A stretch of DNA of 64,000 bases from Bradyrhizobium japonicum USDA 6 (GCF_000284375.1 NC_017249.1:4566001-4630000); one strand, 5' to 3'. Shown: positions 43,574-52,084, numbered from the stretch's first letter. Notes: a model not told the origin generated them from the letters alone. A program made the numbers and translations.

Positions 43574-43596
43574 GGTATCAGAAGAGATAAGATACC
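43574..43596. promoter_or_regulatory. Probable LysR box between lysR and tautomerase genes
   Basis: GGTATC-N11-GATACC has perfect 6-bp arms and the T-N11-A core. A second pair, TTATC (43566-43570) and GATAA (43586-43590), overlaps it. It lies 18-40 bp upstream of the LysR start and 74 bp upstream of the tautomerase start. Confidence 0.7.
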
Positions 43597-43669
43597 AAAA
43601 TGACGGGACAAGGTCTAGCTTCCTACCAACGCCGCGCAGACTCCGTGCAGCATCTTGAGGAGAACCACC

Positions 43670-44092
43670 ATGCCCCTGATCACCGTGTACTACACCACCT
43701 CCCGCCAGTCGCCCTCGTTGAAGGCCGATATCGCCAACGCCGTGTCCGAGCTCACCGCAAAGATCCTGCACAAGGACCCCAGGGTCACCGCCATCATCGT
43801 GAAATCGGTCGACGCAGGCGACTGGTTCGCCGGCGGCAAGTCGATCGCCGAGCAGAAGCTGGCCAGCTACTGGATCGACATCCATGTCAGCGAAGGCACC
43901 AACACCAAGGACGAGAAGGCGGCCTATCTCGCCGCGATGTTCAAGCGCATGGCCGAGATTTTGGGCCCGCTGCATCCCGAGACGTATCTGCACGTCGACG
44001 AGGTCAAGGGCGATGCCTACGGGTTTGGCGGCCTGACCCAGGAGCGGCGCTACATTGCCGGCAAGCTCGAAGTTGCGTTGCAAGCGGCGTGA
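43670..44092 (+). CDS. Tautomerase-superfamily protein (fused double 4-oxalocrotonate tautomerase fold)
   Basis: The 140-residue protein begins Met-Pro-Leu-Ile. Removal of Met leaves the catalytic N-terminal Pro of the superfamily. The length equals two beta-alpha-beta units fused in one chain, like cis-CaaD/MSAD-type trimers. GAGGAG lies upstream of ATG 43670; an earlier in-frame start would bury the Pro. It is divergent from the LysR gene. The substrate is likely an unsaturated or halogenated acid but cannot be fixed. Confidence 0.88.
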   Translation: MPLITVYYTTSRQSPSLKADIANAVSELTAKILHKDPRVTAIIVKSVDAGDWFAGGKSIAEQKLASYWIDIHVSEGTNTKDEKAAYLAAMFKRMAEILGPLHPETYLHVDEVKGDAYGFGGLTQERRYIAGKLEVALQAA

Positions 44093-44100
44093 GGTCGCAA

Positions 44101-44128
44101 GCCGCGGGTGAAGAAACTCACCCGCGGC
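44101..44128. terminator. Hairpin between convergent tautomerase and DnaB-like genes
   Basis: GCCGCGGGTGA-AGAAAC-TCACCCGCGGC has a perfect 11-bp stem. It lies 8 bp after one stop codon and 9 bp before the other gene's end, so it can serve both strands. Confidence 0.75.
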
Positions 44129-44137
44129 CTGAAGCCA

Positions 44138-44851
44138 TCAGCTCGCCGCGCGGAACTGGACTTCGGAATTGTTGATGAAGCACGTCTTGTCGAACAGCTT
44201 GAGGTCCAGCGGGTTCGGCAGCCTGACGTCGTTGAGGTCGGGGCAGGGCTTCACCGACGGATCATAGGATCGGTCGATCTGCGCGATGAAGACGACGATC
44301 AGCCCGGCGTCGCGCGCGAAGGATTTCAGTGCGCGCACCTGAACAGCGAGATCGGGATTTTCCCGCCTCTGGTCGAGCAGTTGCAGATAGTCGATCACCA
44401 CGACCGTGCCACGAGGCGCCGACGCCATCTGCTTGACGACGTAGTCGGCGCTGATGGCATCGGAGCAGTCGATCTCGAACATGTCAGCGAATTGCGTGGG
44501 GTCCACGCCAATCGCACGCAAGCGGTCGAAGACGTCTTTCTCGGTGTATTCGAGCGAGAAGAACGCAGCGCGATGGCCCGACTTCATGGCCTCCACGGCG
44601 AGTTCGAGGCTCATCAGGGTCTTGCCCTGACCGGGGCGCGCGCCCACCAGCACCAGATCACCCGGCCGGAATTGCGGGAACAGGCGATTGGCGGGCGTCA
44701 GTGCGGCGGCCTTTGCCGCCAGCATGCTCCAGGCGGAAAATCCTTCCGTCGTAGCGATGCGGTCAAGCGCGTCGTGGAGCGGAATCCTTTCCTCGCGCGA
44801 CAGGCGCCTGGCTCGTCGCTTCAGATGAAAGATCGGCGCAGAGAGTCTCAT
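44138..44851 (-). CDS. Stand-alone DnaB C-terminal-type (RecA-fold) ATPase/helicase
   Basis: The 237-residue protein consists of a replicative-helicase motor without the DnaB N-terminal primase-binding domain. Walker A GARPGQGKT is at 70-78, the Walker B strand VVVIDYLQLL at about 150-159, FIAQIDRS at 188-195 and a C-terminal PDLNDVRLPNPLDLKLFDK. DnaB is usually about 450-500 residues. A short basic N-terminus (FHLKRRARRLSREER) replaces the missing domain. It is monocistronic and not near phage genes. It may be a DNA-repair or ring-forming accessory ATPase. Confidence 0.8.
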   Translation of the reverse strand: MRLSAPIFHLKRRARRLSREERIPLHDALDRIATTEGFSAWSMLAAKAAALTPANRLFPQFRPGDLVLVGARPGQGKTLMSLELAVEAMKSGHRAAFFSLEYTEKDVFDRLRAIGVDPTQFADMFEIDCSDAISADYVVKQMASAPRGTVVVIDYLQLLDQRRENPDLAVQVRALKSFARDAGLIVVFIAQIDRSYDPSVKPCPDLNDVRLPNPLDLKLFDKTCFINNSEVQFRAAS

Positions 44852-45050
44852 CGTCAAAACCTCCCATTGCGAGCAGAAAGCGCAATCCCTCCTTATGCCT
44901 GGCGCTCGAACAGTCGGTCCGATGATCTCATCGCCCGGCATGAGGTCTGCTTTCCCGGCGGAGGGGGAGGCGTGGGCGGCACCGGAAGCAAGCATAGCCG
45001 ATTCCGCCGTAAGCGGAGAATATGCGCCGGTCGGGCTCGAACAGGAAAAG

Positions 45051-45788
45051 TTAGACGGCCGCGTCCGCCACCAGCGCGCGGGTCGGCCCGAACAGCTCCT
45101 CGAACGCCTGGCGCAGCGCGATGTCGACATCGGCCATGGTCACGAGCTGGCCGAGATCGACCAGCGAGGTGACGCCGTAGCGGGGGTCGGCGACGCCGCA
45201 GGGTACGATGCCGGCGAAATGCGACAGCTCCGGCTCGACATTGATGGCGATGCCGTGGAACGAGACCCAGCGCTTCAGCCGCACACCGATCGCGGCGATC
45301 TTGTCCTCGTGCTCGGGCCCCTTGTCGGGCCGCTTCACCCAGACGCCGACCCGGTCCTCGCGCCGCTCGCCGCGGACGTTGAAGGCGGCAAGCGTCCGCA
45401 GGATCAATTCCTCCAGGCTCGCGACATAGGCCCGGACGTCCGGCCGGCGCCGCTTGAGGTCGAGCATGACATAGGCCACCCGCTGACCGGGCCCGTGATA
45501 GGTGAGCTGACCGCCGCGCCCGGTGGCAAAGGTCGGGAAGCGGGGATCGAGCAGGTCGGTTTCCTTGCCCGAGGTGCCGGAGGTGTAGAGCGGGGGGTGC
45601 TCGAGCAGCCAGACCAGCTCGGGAGCCTCGCCGGCGGCGATCTGGGCGACTCGCGCCTCCATGGCGGCCACGGCCTCCGGATAGGGCACCGGCGCGTCCG
45701 AGATTCGCCACTCCACGGGCTCGCCGGTGGAGGCGGAAAACGACGTCAAATCGAGGTCTTGGCGGGGGTTTTGAGGCGAATTAACCAT
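45051..45788 (-). CDS. lipB: Octanoyl-[acyl-carrier-protein]:protein N-octanoyltransferase
   Basis: The 245-residue enzyme transfers octanoate from ACP to the lipoyl domains of 2-oxoacid dehydrogenases and the glycine cleavage system. Signatures are [22 protein letters not shown], the conserved Lys in [18 protein letters not shown], and the catalytic Cys in GIVPCGV. It is divergent from a FliN-like gene across a short gap. Confidence 0.95.
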   Translation of the reverse strand: MVNSPQNPRQDLDLTSFSASTGEPVEWRISDAPVPYPEAVAAMEARVAQIAAGEAPELVWLLEHPPLYTSGTSGKETDLLDPRFPTFATGRGGQLTYHGPGQRVAYVMLDLKRRRPDVRAYVASLEELILRTLAAFNVRGERREDRVGVWVKRPDKGPEHEDKIAAIGVRLKRWVSFHGIAINVEPELSHFAGIVPCGVADPRYGVTSLVDLGQLVTMADVDIALRQAFEELFGPTRALVADAAV

Positions 45789-45865
45789 TGGCTAACCATA
45801 ACGTGGTGATCATCTGGGGAGCAAATCTCCTTTGGCTTAAGTCCCAAGTTGCGGCGGTCCTGACA

Positions 45866-46108
45866 GTGCCCACTCTCGATAAAGTCACCGTGGATCTCAT
45901 GGTCGTCCTCGGGACGACCACCATGCCGATCCATCAAGTATTACGTCTTTCCCGCGGCGCCATCATCGAACTGGACGCAACCGAGGCCGACGAGGTCAAG
46001 GTACTCGCCAACAATCTGCCGGTCGCCTCCGGGGTCGTGCTGGTCGACCGCAACCGGATCGCGGTCGAGGTCAAGCAGATGCTGCCGCGCACGACGGGCA
46101 CGCGGTAG
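45866..46108 (+). CDS. Isolated FliN/SpoA-domain protein
   Basis: The 80-residue SpoA (FliN C-terminal) domain reads PTLDKVTVDLMVVLGTTTMPIHQVLRLSRGAIIELD, with a VLVDRNRIAVEVKQML close, matching flagellar or type III switch FliN. No other flagellar gene is in the window. GTG 45866 is chosen because it begins the domain. GTG 45803/45806 and TTG 45788 are in frame but would add a hydrophobic, probably untranslated, stretch over the lipB promoter. It could be a second motor-switch protein acting in trans. Confidence 0.75.
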   Translation: MPTLDKVTVDLMVVLGTTTMPIHQVLRLSRGAIIELDATEADEVKVLANNLPVASGVVLVDRNRIAVEVKQMLPRTTGTR

Positions 46109-46188
46109 CGGCCCGGGCACGCGGTGCGGCCTGGGCACGCGGGAGCGGCCCGGGGTAGCCGGCAGGGCCGGGGCACTCGATAGGGCCG
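46096..46188. repeat. Five degenerate tandem units of 18-19 bp
   Basis: The first three units read GGGCACGCGGTAGCGGCCC, GGGCACGCGGTGCGGCCT and GGGCACGCGGGAGCGGCCC. Two more degenerate units extend to 46188. The first unit includes the stop codon of the FliN-like gene, so the array forms its 3' untranslated region. Confidence 0.75.
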
Positions 46189-46212
46189 ATCCGGGCAGGG
46201 GTCCGGATTTTT
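46189..46212 (+). terminator. Candidate intrinsic terminator after the FliN-like gene
   Basis: ATCCGG-GCAGGGGT-CCGGAT has a 6-bp stem followed directly by a run of five T. It lies 80 nt after the stop codon, beyond the tandem repeat. Confidence 0.6.
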
Positions 46213-46325
46213 CCTGCCAAGCTTGTGGAATTCTGGGCCTTTGCAGGCTTGTACCCCTCTGATGGATTTGTTAGATCGGCGCCGTTGATCCGGCAGGCCT
46301 CAAGCCCAAAGCCGGCATCCCCAAA

Positions 46326-46410
46326 GCGCTCGTGGCGGAATTGGTAGACGCGCTGCCTTGAGGTGGCAGTGAGTAAAATCGTGGGGGTTCGAGTCCCTCC
46401 GAGCGCACCA
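46326..46410 (+). tRNA. tRNA-Leu (anticodon GAG), CCA encoded
   Basis: The acceptor stem GCGCTCG (46326-46332) pairs with CGAGCGC (46400-46406), followed by A and encoded CCA. The anticodon arm CTGCC-TTGAGGT-GGCAG gives anticodon GAG. A long class II variable arm and the T-arm GGGGGTTCGAGTCCCTC are present. The total length of 85 nt with CCA is normal for tRNA-Leu. No second copy of the 3' end was seen downstream, so there is no sign of an inserted element. Confidence 0.95.
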
Positions 46411-46565
46411 GCCTCGAAAGCCGATCGATGGAGAGACCGGCTCAGGCAGCCCAGGTCTTCGCCGTTCGGCCGTCTCGGTCTGACGGTTCGAGCGTAGGGC
46501 TGGCGGCTCGGCGTGCTCGCCGCTTGCAGCAGGGCACTCGAACTGAACATCAAGCAGGTTGCTCA

Positions 46566-47387
46566 TCACCGCGGCGACGACACCAGTAGCCAGACGCCAG
46601 CGCTCGCACACGCAATCCCGGCGGCGCGCGCGATCCATCGTCCGATCGGCGTAAGTTTCTCCAACAGGACGAGAAGGGCCAAAAGCGCAATCCAAAGCAC
46701 GTTCATCACCCCGCCCACGAACAAAAGCGCCATCAAGACCCAGCAGCAGCCGACACAATAGCCTCCGTGCCGCAGCCCCAGCAGCAGGCAGCCTCGCAGG
46801 CCGTCGCGAAAGCCGCCGTGGCGCATCAGGAACACAAATGGTGACTGGCATTGGGCGAGACAGACGTCCTTGAGCGGTGTCCATTGATAGACTCCCGCTG
46901 CGATCAGCACGATTGCACTGAGCAGATTGCTGGCGATCGTCATCCGGGAATCCAGCAGGACTGCCCGCTCGATCGCCCATTGGAGCAGGGTTGCTGCGAG
47001 CGAAAAGCCGGCCCAGGCGAGGAGATAACCGGCCGCAAACCAGCCGGTCGCAGCGAACGGCTTGCCCTGCGCTTTCCCCTGTCGACCCACGCGGGCGTAC
47101 ATGAGGATCATCGGCGCTGCCGAGGGGGCCATCATTCCGACCATCATCACCACCCACATCAGCAGCACATACGCGAACTCGATCGCTCGCCATGGCTCGC
47201 TCGCTGGCAACATGATTCCGATCCCGGCCGGAATCATGCGGAACCCGGTCATGTCCATGCCGCCCATGTCCATGTCCTCGGCGAGCCAAAGCACATAGGC
47301 CCATGCCAGCGCGACAATGATCCCGATCGCGCCACCGACGATCCAGCGATCGCGCCGCAGCACGGTTTCCAGGGGGCCGTCGGTCAT
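46566..47387 (-). CDS. DUF2182 predicted metal-binding membrane protein
   Basis: The 273-residue membrane protein has about seven spans. Features of the DUF2182 (COG5486) family are a Met/Asp-rich loop DMDMGGMDMTGFRM near the first span, LLMWVVMMVGMMAPSAAPMILMYA, CLAQCQSPFVFLMRHGGFRDGLRGCLLLGLRHGGYCVGCCW, and a cysteine pair. Met, Cys and His density in the loops suggests copper or another soft metal, which is inference. ATG 47387 is used. It lies 49 bp downstream of the DUF1326 gene, its usual partner. Confidence 0.85.
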   Translation of the reverse strand: MTDGPLETVLRRDRWIVGGAIGIIVALAWAYVLWLAEDMDMGGMDMTGFRMIPAGIGIMLPASEPWRAIEFAYVLLMWVVMMVGMMAPSAAPMILMYARVGRQGKAQGKPFAATGWFAAGYLLAWAGFSLAATLLQWAIERAVLLDSRMTIASNLLSAIVLIAAGVYQWTPLKDVCLAQCQSPFVFLMRHGGFRDGLRGCLLLGLRHGGYCVGCCWVLMALLFVGGVMNVLWIALLALLVLLEKLTPIGRWIARAAGIACASAGVWLLVSSPR

Positions 47388-47436
47388 TTGCGATAAGTGT
47401 TGCCGGTCTTCTCGCAAGGCCGGGTCAGGAGTTGCA

Positions 47437-48066
47437 TCACGCCTGGTTCGACCAGCGGATCGGCGCATAGAGGCCGTTCTTGCCGGAATTGTCCCACCGC
47501 ATGCCATGATCGCTGAACGTATTTCCGGCGGCGCCGACCGCCATTACCATCCCGTCAGGGCTGACCGGATGGCCGATGTTGGCCCACATTTCCCCGCTCG
47601 GATGCATGGTCGGCAACGGGTCGACGGACATGTGCAGAATATCCGGGATTTCCGCGGACCGTGTCTTGCCCTCGATTCGGAATGTGATCGGGACCTTGCG
47701 AACCCCCAGGTTCTTGCTGATCAGCGGCGTGAACGCGGCCATGGGACCACCGGCGGCGCCGGTGAAGATCGCAGCTAGAGCCTCGGTCTGCTCATCGTTG
47801 GCGCGCTGGTCGATATAGGCGGCCACCGACCAATCTCCGTCTGCCATGACCCCCGGCGCGTGGAGGATAACCAGGACATTGAGTCCATCGAGCGCGACGT
47901 CGCCATAGCGGCCGCTTTCGACATGGAAGATCAGCGGTACGTTACAGAACCCCTCGGTCGGTCGCGCGGTCAGCGGGGGAGCCGCCGACACGAGGCAGGG
48001 ACACACGATGCTGCAACTGCAATTCTCGAAATAGTCACCGGAAAGGTGCCATGGGACATCCGCCAT
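47437..48066 (-). CDS. DUF1326 family protein
   Basis: The 209-residue soluble protein opens MADVPWHLSGDYFENCSCSIVCPC. The C-S-C-S-I-V-C-P-C cluster is typical of DUF1326 (COG5588) and could bind a metal. A beta-rich domain follows. It pairs with the DUF2182 membrane protein downstream on the same strand. No biochemical role is established for the family. A metal-delivery or heme/copper-related function with DUF2182 is plausible only by residue content. Confidence 0.85.
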   Translation of the reverse strand: MADVPWHLSGDYFENCSCSIVCPCLVSAAPPLTARPTEGFCNVPLIFHVESGRYGDVALDGLNVLVILHAPGVMADGDWSVAAYIDQRANDEQTEALAAIFTGAAGGPMAAFTPLISKNLGVRKVPITFRIEGKTRSAEIPDILHMSVDPLPTMHPSGEMWANIGHPVSPDGMVMAVGAAGNTFSDHGMRWDNSGKNGLYAPIRWSNQA

Positions 48067-48290
48067 CGCTCTCTCCCGCTAGGCCGAACCCGATAGATTG
48101 CTTTCGAATGAGCTACGTGGAGTTGAAAGCTACGCTGTGCGGCGAAGTCCCGCAAGCGATTGTGAGGCTCGGTCAATCGACTGGAAAAAGCACCTATCAG
48201 CTGGAGATCGACCTAAACTCTTTGCCCATTTCCGCAAGCCATTGAAACTTCAATAAATGCGACCGCCCTCCGAACGCGCCGCCTTCAGCC

Positions 48291-49682
48291 TCACCGTTGT
48301 TTTGGCTGGCTTTCGGCGACCGCCTCAGGCGGCGCGCTTTGGCCTGAGCGATCATCCGCTTGCCCGCCGCACACGGTAACCGGCGGGAATATGCTGTCGT
48401 AGATCGAACGCGCCTCACGGATGAGGCGCTGCCGCTCGAGTTCGGATTTCGGAACGAATCGAACGACGTTGGTCATTTGCGTTCCGCGGCTTCGTCCGCG
48501 CGGCGCCAGGAAGGGGTCTGCGAGCCTCGCCCATTCGGTGACGTTCATGGCGGGCTTCCCGGGCACGAGGCATGCGTCCAGCCGAGCGCGAAGCGAACCT
48601 TCATCCATACTGGTGCCGATGAACACGATTTCCTGGCGGCGATCGCCGTAGATGTCGTTCCAGTTCGCGCGCAACTGCTTCCGCCAGGACGGGTCATCCG
48701 GCCATCGTTCCGCGGGTACGCTTGCCCACCAGAAGCCAAGCGCCTGCGTGCGCGTGATCGTGCCAGCCTGGCTGATCTCGCCAAGCCATTGCGGGCGTGT
48801 CGCCAGCCAGAAATGTCCCTTGGCGCGAATGACGCCGGGCCAGGGCTCCCTGACGAACTTGTCGAACTTTTCGGGATCGAACGGCCGGCGCGCGCGATAG
48901 ACGAAGTTCGTCACGCCGTATTCCTCGGTCTCCGGCACGTGATCGGCAAAGCCGTAGAGCTCTTTGAACCAGAGCGGATGCGCTTGCGCCTTTTCGAAGT
49001 CGAATTTTCCGGTGTCGAGAATGCGATCGAAGGCGACCCGGCTGTGGTTGGCTTCGATCAGATCCGCTTCCGGATTGAGCGCGCGGATGATCTTTCGCGC
49101 TGCCTCGCGTTGTGCGGGCGAGGCATCGTCGACCTTGTTGAGAACGATCACGTCGGCAAATTCGATCTGCTCGACGAGGAGATCGACCAGCGTGCGCTGG
49201 TCGTTCGCCAGCGCTTCGCCGCGCTGCTCGAGAAAATCCGTCGACGAATAGTCTTTGAGCAGGTTCACGGCGTCGACCACGGTGACCATGGTGTCGAGAC
49301 GCGCCACATCGGAGAGGCTTTCGCCGTCTTCGGAACGGAAATCGAAGGTCGCCGCAACCGGCAGTGGCTCGGAGATGCCGGTGGATTCGATCAAGAGATA
49401 ATCGAAGCGGCCGTTCTCGGCGAGGGCGCGCACCTCCTTCAGGAGGTCGTCGCGGAGCGTGCAGCAGATGCAGCCGTTCGTCATCTCGACGAGCTTCTCG
49501 TCAGTCCGGGACAGGTTCGCACCGCCATCGCGAACCAGATCCGCATCGATGTTCACCTCGCTCATGTCGTTGACGATCACCGCCACCTTCAGGCCGTGCC
49601 GGTTGTTCAGGACGTGGTTCAGCAAAGTGGTCTTTCCAGCCCCGAGGAAGCCGGACAAGACGGTGACGGGGAGTTTTTGCAT
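48291..49682 (-). CDS. COG0523 (CobW/YjiA/ZigA-type) GTP-binding metallochaperone, zinc-regulated
   Basis: The 463-residue GTPase has Walker [10 protein letters not shown] at 11-19, the metal-binding C71-I-C73-C74 motif (GCICC), VLNKVD as the base-recognition motif, and a CobW C-terminal domain. The larger size and C-terminal extension fit the zinc-chaperone ZigA/YciC branch rather than cobalamin CobW. A perfect palindrome of Zur type lies 67 bp upstream. It is predicted to deliver zinc to client enzymes under zinc starvation. Confidence 0.88.
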   Translation of the reverse strand: MQKLPVTVLSGFLGAGKTTLLNHVLNNRHGLKVAVIVNDMSEVNIDADLVRDGGANLSRTDEKLVEMTNGCICCTLRDDLLKEVRALAENGRFDYLLIESTGISEPLPVAATFDFRSEDGESLSDVARLDTMVTVVDAVNLLKDYSSTDFLEQRGEALANDQRTLVDLLVEQIEFADVIVLNKVDDASPAQREAARKIIRALNPEADLIEANHSRVAFDRILDTGKFDFEKAQAHPLWFKELYGFADHVPETEEYGVTNFVYRARRPFDPEKFDKFVREPWPGVIRAKGHFWLATRPQWLGEISQAGTITRTQALGFWWASVPAERWPDDPSWRKQLRANWNDIYGDRRQEIVFIGTSMDEGSLRARLDACLVPGKPAMNVTEWARLADPFLAPRGRSRGTQMTNVVRFVPKSELERQRLIREARSIYDSIFPPVTVCGGQADDRSGQSAPPEAVAESQPKQR

Positions 49683-49748
49683 GGAGATCGAAGAGCCTTT
49701 TCAGGGGGATAGGGCGGTGACGCTTGGGGAGGGGCATTGGGACCGAAT

Positions 49749-49770
49749 ATGTAATGTTATAACATTACAT
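49749..49770. promoter_or_regulatory. Zur-type operator upstream of the COG0523 gene
   Basis: TGTAATGTTATAACATTACA with one more matching base on each side gives a perfect 22-bp palindrome. The TGTTATAACA core is of the Zur type. It lies 67-88 bp upstream of the GTPase start, where a promoter is expected. Confidence 0.75.
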
Positions 49771-49907
49771 TCGTTGGCGGCGCCGACGTCAAGTCGTTTC
49801 GCGGCTCAGCTCAAATTCACGCGAACATTGAGGTGGATGATCGTTGTCGCGATCGGCTGCCGCTCAACTCCGGGCAGCAGCGCGCTCGAAGGACCGGCGC
49901 GGGCCTC

Positions 49908-50165
49908 TCAGCCATATTCGTCGCCGATCCCGTATTCCCGGTAGATCTCGAGCGGGTCCGTGTCCGGAAACAGGCGGCATTTGGCCTGGGCGAGATGCAG
50001 GCTCACCGCCGACGGCTCCTTGCCGTTCGCTAGCATCTTGCGGATGTCGTCCATATGCGCGCTCGGCTGGTGTTTTGGTTCGAGCTGCTCCAGCGCGACG
50101 AGCGCAGTCGCCAGGGCCTCGGTCAGCACCCAGTCGTCGTGGCCCGTGATTCCCTTCTTCGGCAT
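49908..50165 (-). CDS. Small conserved hypothetical protein
   Basis: I do not recognise a named family. The 85-residue, charged, mostly helical protein begins MPKKGITGHDDWVLTEALATALVALEQLEPKHQPSAHMDDIRKMLAN and has a single cysteine (KCRLF). Codon use matches neighbours and a GGGG stretch lies 7 nt upstream of ATG 50165; an in-frame ATG at 50180 is an alternative. There is no signal or membrane segment. Confidence 0.6.
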   Translation of the reverse strand: MPKKGITGHDDWVLTEALATALVALEQLEPKHQPSAHMDDIRKMLANGKEPSAVSLHLAQAKCRLFPDTDPLEIYREYGIGDEYG

Positions 50166-50380
50166 CGGCAGACCCCACATGCGGTGGCTGTGCCAATGTA
50201 CCGTAGCTTCCGGCGAATCTCCATCGCGCAGCTGGCAACCTCGCGTTTACGTGGAACGGGCGGGCCCCGGTACTCTCGCTTGCATTATGAACGCCCGTGG
50301 CTAAAAGGCGGCCGGCGATCGTATCTGTGTCGAAATAAAGATGGCGTAGACGGGTCGCACCGCTCAGGGCTGGAGCCAGC

Positions 50381-50755
50381 ATGGTCTTTCTTAGCTTCGT
50401 CTACCGCTTCGTGACGAACTTCGCCTTCATGGCGATGGTCTATTTCAGCCTGAATTTCATGGAGAAATACCAGAACCGGGCGATCCTCGCGATCCTGGTG
50501 CTGGTCTATGCCGGCATGCGCGCGGCCTCGACGCTACGTGCGTTCTATTTCTTCCAGAAGATCGAGAAGCTGGAGGCGGAGACCAAGCGCCTGCAGGCTC
50601 CGATCAATGACGGTTCGGGCGCAACGAACGCGCGCAAGCAGGTCGTGGCCGACGTTGCCCGGCTGCGCCGCGACGGCGAGCTCAAGTCCTATATGGACCT
50701 GTTCTTCCTGGCGCTGATCGTGCTGCTCTGCGTCGCCAACATCATGCGGCAATAG
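50381..50755 (+). CDS. Small membrane protein with a central coiled segment
   Basis: The family is unknown. The 124-residue protein has two hydrophobic segments at the N-terminus (FVTNFAFMAMVYFSLNF and AILAILVLVYAGMRA). A charged helix (FFQKIEKLEAETKRLQAP) follows, and then a C-terminal span (LFFLALIVLLCVANIMRQ). It is convergent with the first polysaccharide deacetylase gene, with 3 bp between them. Confidence 0.7.
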   Translation: MVFLSFVYRFVTNFAFMAMVYFSLNFMEKYQNRAILAILVLVYAGMRAASTLRAFYFFQKIEKLEAETKRLQAPINDGSGATNARKQVVADVARLRRDGELKSYMDLFFLALIVLLCVANIMRQ

Positions 50756-50758
50756 AGC

Positions 50759-52084
50759 TTACTGCGCGCGCTTCTTCAGGCTGGCGACGCGGGTCGGATG
50801 CGTCACGGCACTCTTCGGTGCCGCGCCCTTGGGGGCGGTGCTCTTGGCATTGCTCTTGGGGACAATGCTCTTGGGGGCGGTGCCCGAAGCCTGCGCGGTG
50901 TGCTTCGCTCCGGCCGGCGCCGCGTGTGCGGTCCGATGTCCGCGCGACTTGCCGGCCTTGCCCCTGGTTGCACGGGGCGTCTCGGCCGCCATCGCCAGCC
51001 GCGTCGCGGCACGCCGCGACAAGGTCGTCGACAGCAGGACCTCGACCGAGCCCTCCGGGATGGCAAAGAGATCGTGATCGGGCACGGGCAGGGTCGCCGC
51101 GACATTCGCCAGCGCGATGGTCTTGCGCGGCAGCAGCGGCTGATGCTCGGTCTGCGCGTTGAGGTCGGCAAGCGAGGGCGCCGGCAGCGTTTCTGTCTGC
51201 GCGAACACGAAGTTCGGCACGGACGGCCAGCGTGCGATCGGCACGGTTTCGGTCGGCGGATGCAGCAGCCATTCCACCGGCGTGGTCGGCGTCGCCGGCC
51301 GGTCGGCGGTCGCGGGCACCACATGGACGATGCGATAGCCGCGCGCCTTGAGGTCGCGGATGATCTTCGGCAGCGCCGCCACCGTGCGGGGCTGGATGTC
51401 GTGCAGCAGCAGGATGCCCTTGCCCTTGGCCTCCAGCCGCTGGATCGCGAGCTGATAGACGCGGTCGGACGACACATGGCGCCAGTCGTCGGCGGGGAAG
51501 TCGGCGCTCCAGACCTGGATGCCGCGCGAGATCAGGAGGTTTTCGACGCCTTCGGCGCGCATCAGGCCGGGAATGCGGAAGAACGGCGCGAGCTTGGACG
51601 GATCGGTCATCGCGGCCGAGGTCCACTGAATGCCGCCGTTGATCTCGGCTTCGGCCTTCTCGATCGGCATCCGGTCGAAGGTCAGCGGATGGTTCATGCT
51701 GTGCGTGCCGACGGTGTGGCCCGCCGCCACCAGCTTGCGCACGCCTTCCGGGTTCGCCTTGGCCTGGCCGCCGATGATGAAGAAGGTCGCCTTGATGCAC
51801 TCGTCGTCGAGCATCTTGAGGATCTGGTTCGAATATTTCGGCAGCGGACCGTCGTCGAAGGTCAGGACGACTTCATGGTCTTTCAGCGGCAGCGTCTCGC
51901 GGTACTGCATGGTGCCGATGCGCGGATGCTCGCGCGGATCGACCACGAGGGTGCGGGAGGTCCCGAGCGCGTCCGGATGGCCGGGACAGTCCGCGGCAAG
52001 GGCCGCCGGTGAACCGACGACCAACAGCCCCAGACAGAGGACGATCCACGATCGCGTCCGAACAACAACGCTACTTCCGATCAT
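50759..52084 (-). CDS. Exported polysaccharide deacetylase with long basic C-terminal tail
   Basis: The 441-residue protein has a signal peptide (residues 1-30, ending LAA). A NodB-type deacetylase domain (about 65-260) follows: TFDDGP metal motif, HSxxH as HSMNH, and LLLHDIQP. From about residue 360 the chain becomes Lys/Ala/Pro-rich with repeated APK and PKS units, likely unstructured and positively charged, suited to contact with the envelope or polysaccharide. A shorter paralogue lies upstream at 52246-53052. The substrate may be peptidoglycan or an exopolysaccharide. Confidence 0.88.
   Translation of the reverse strand: MIGSSVVVRTRSWIVLCLGLLVVGSPAALAADCPGHPDALGTSRTLVVDPREHPRIGTMQYRETLPLKDHEVVLTFDDGPLPKYSNQILKMLDDECIKATFFIIGGQAKANPEGVRKLVAAGHTVGTHSMNHPLTFDRMPIEKAEAEINGGIQWTSAAMTDPSKLAPFFRIPGLMRAEGVENLLISRGIQVWSADFPADDWRHVSSDRVYQLAIQRLEAKGKGILLLHDIQPRTVAALPKIIRDLKARGYRIVHVVPATADRPATPTTPVEWLLHPPTETVPIARWPSVPNFVFAQTETLPAPSLADLNAQTEHQPLLPRKTIALANVAATLPVPDHDLFAIPEGSVEVLLSTTLSRRAATRLAMAAETPRATRGKAGKSRGHRTAHAAPAGAKHTAQASGTAPKSIVPKSNAKSTAPKGAAPKSAVTHPTRVASLKKRAQ

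Noticed and set aside
46096..46188. CRISPR array
   Set aside because: Units of 18-19 bp are contiguous without spacers and degenerate; no cas gene is present.
48108..48245. 45-residue plus-strand reading frame beginning MSYVELKATLCGEV
   Set aside because: No ribosome-binding site and no recognisable pattern. The gap 48067-48290 may hold a short gene or a remnant, but evidence is too weak to call it.
46326..49770. Possible genomic island inserted at tRNA-Leu
   Set aside because: No direct repeat of the tRNA 3' end and no integrase was seen. The DUF2182/DUF1326 and GTPase genes look like the rest of the chromosome in base use.
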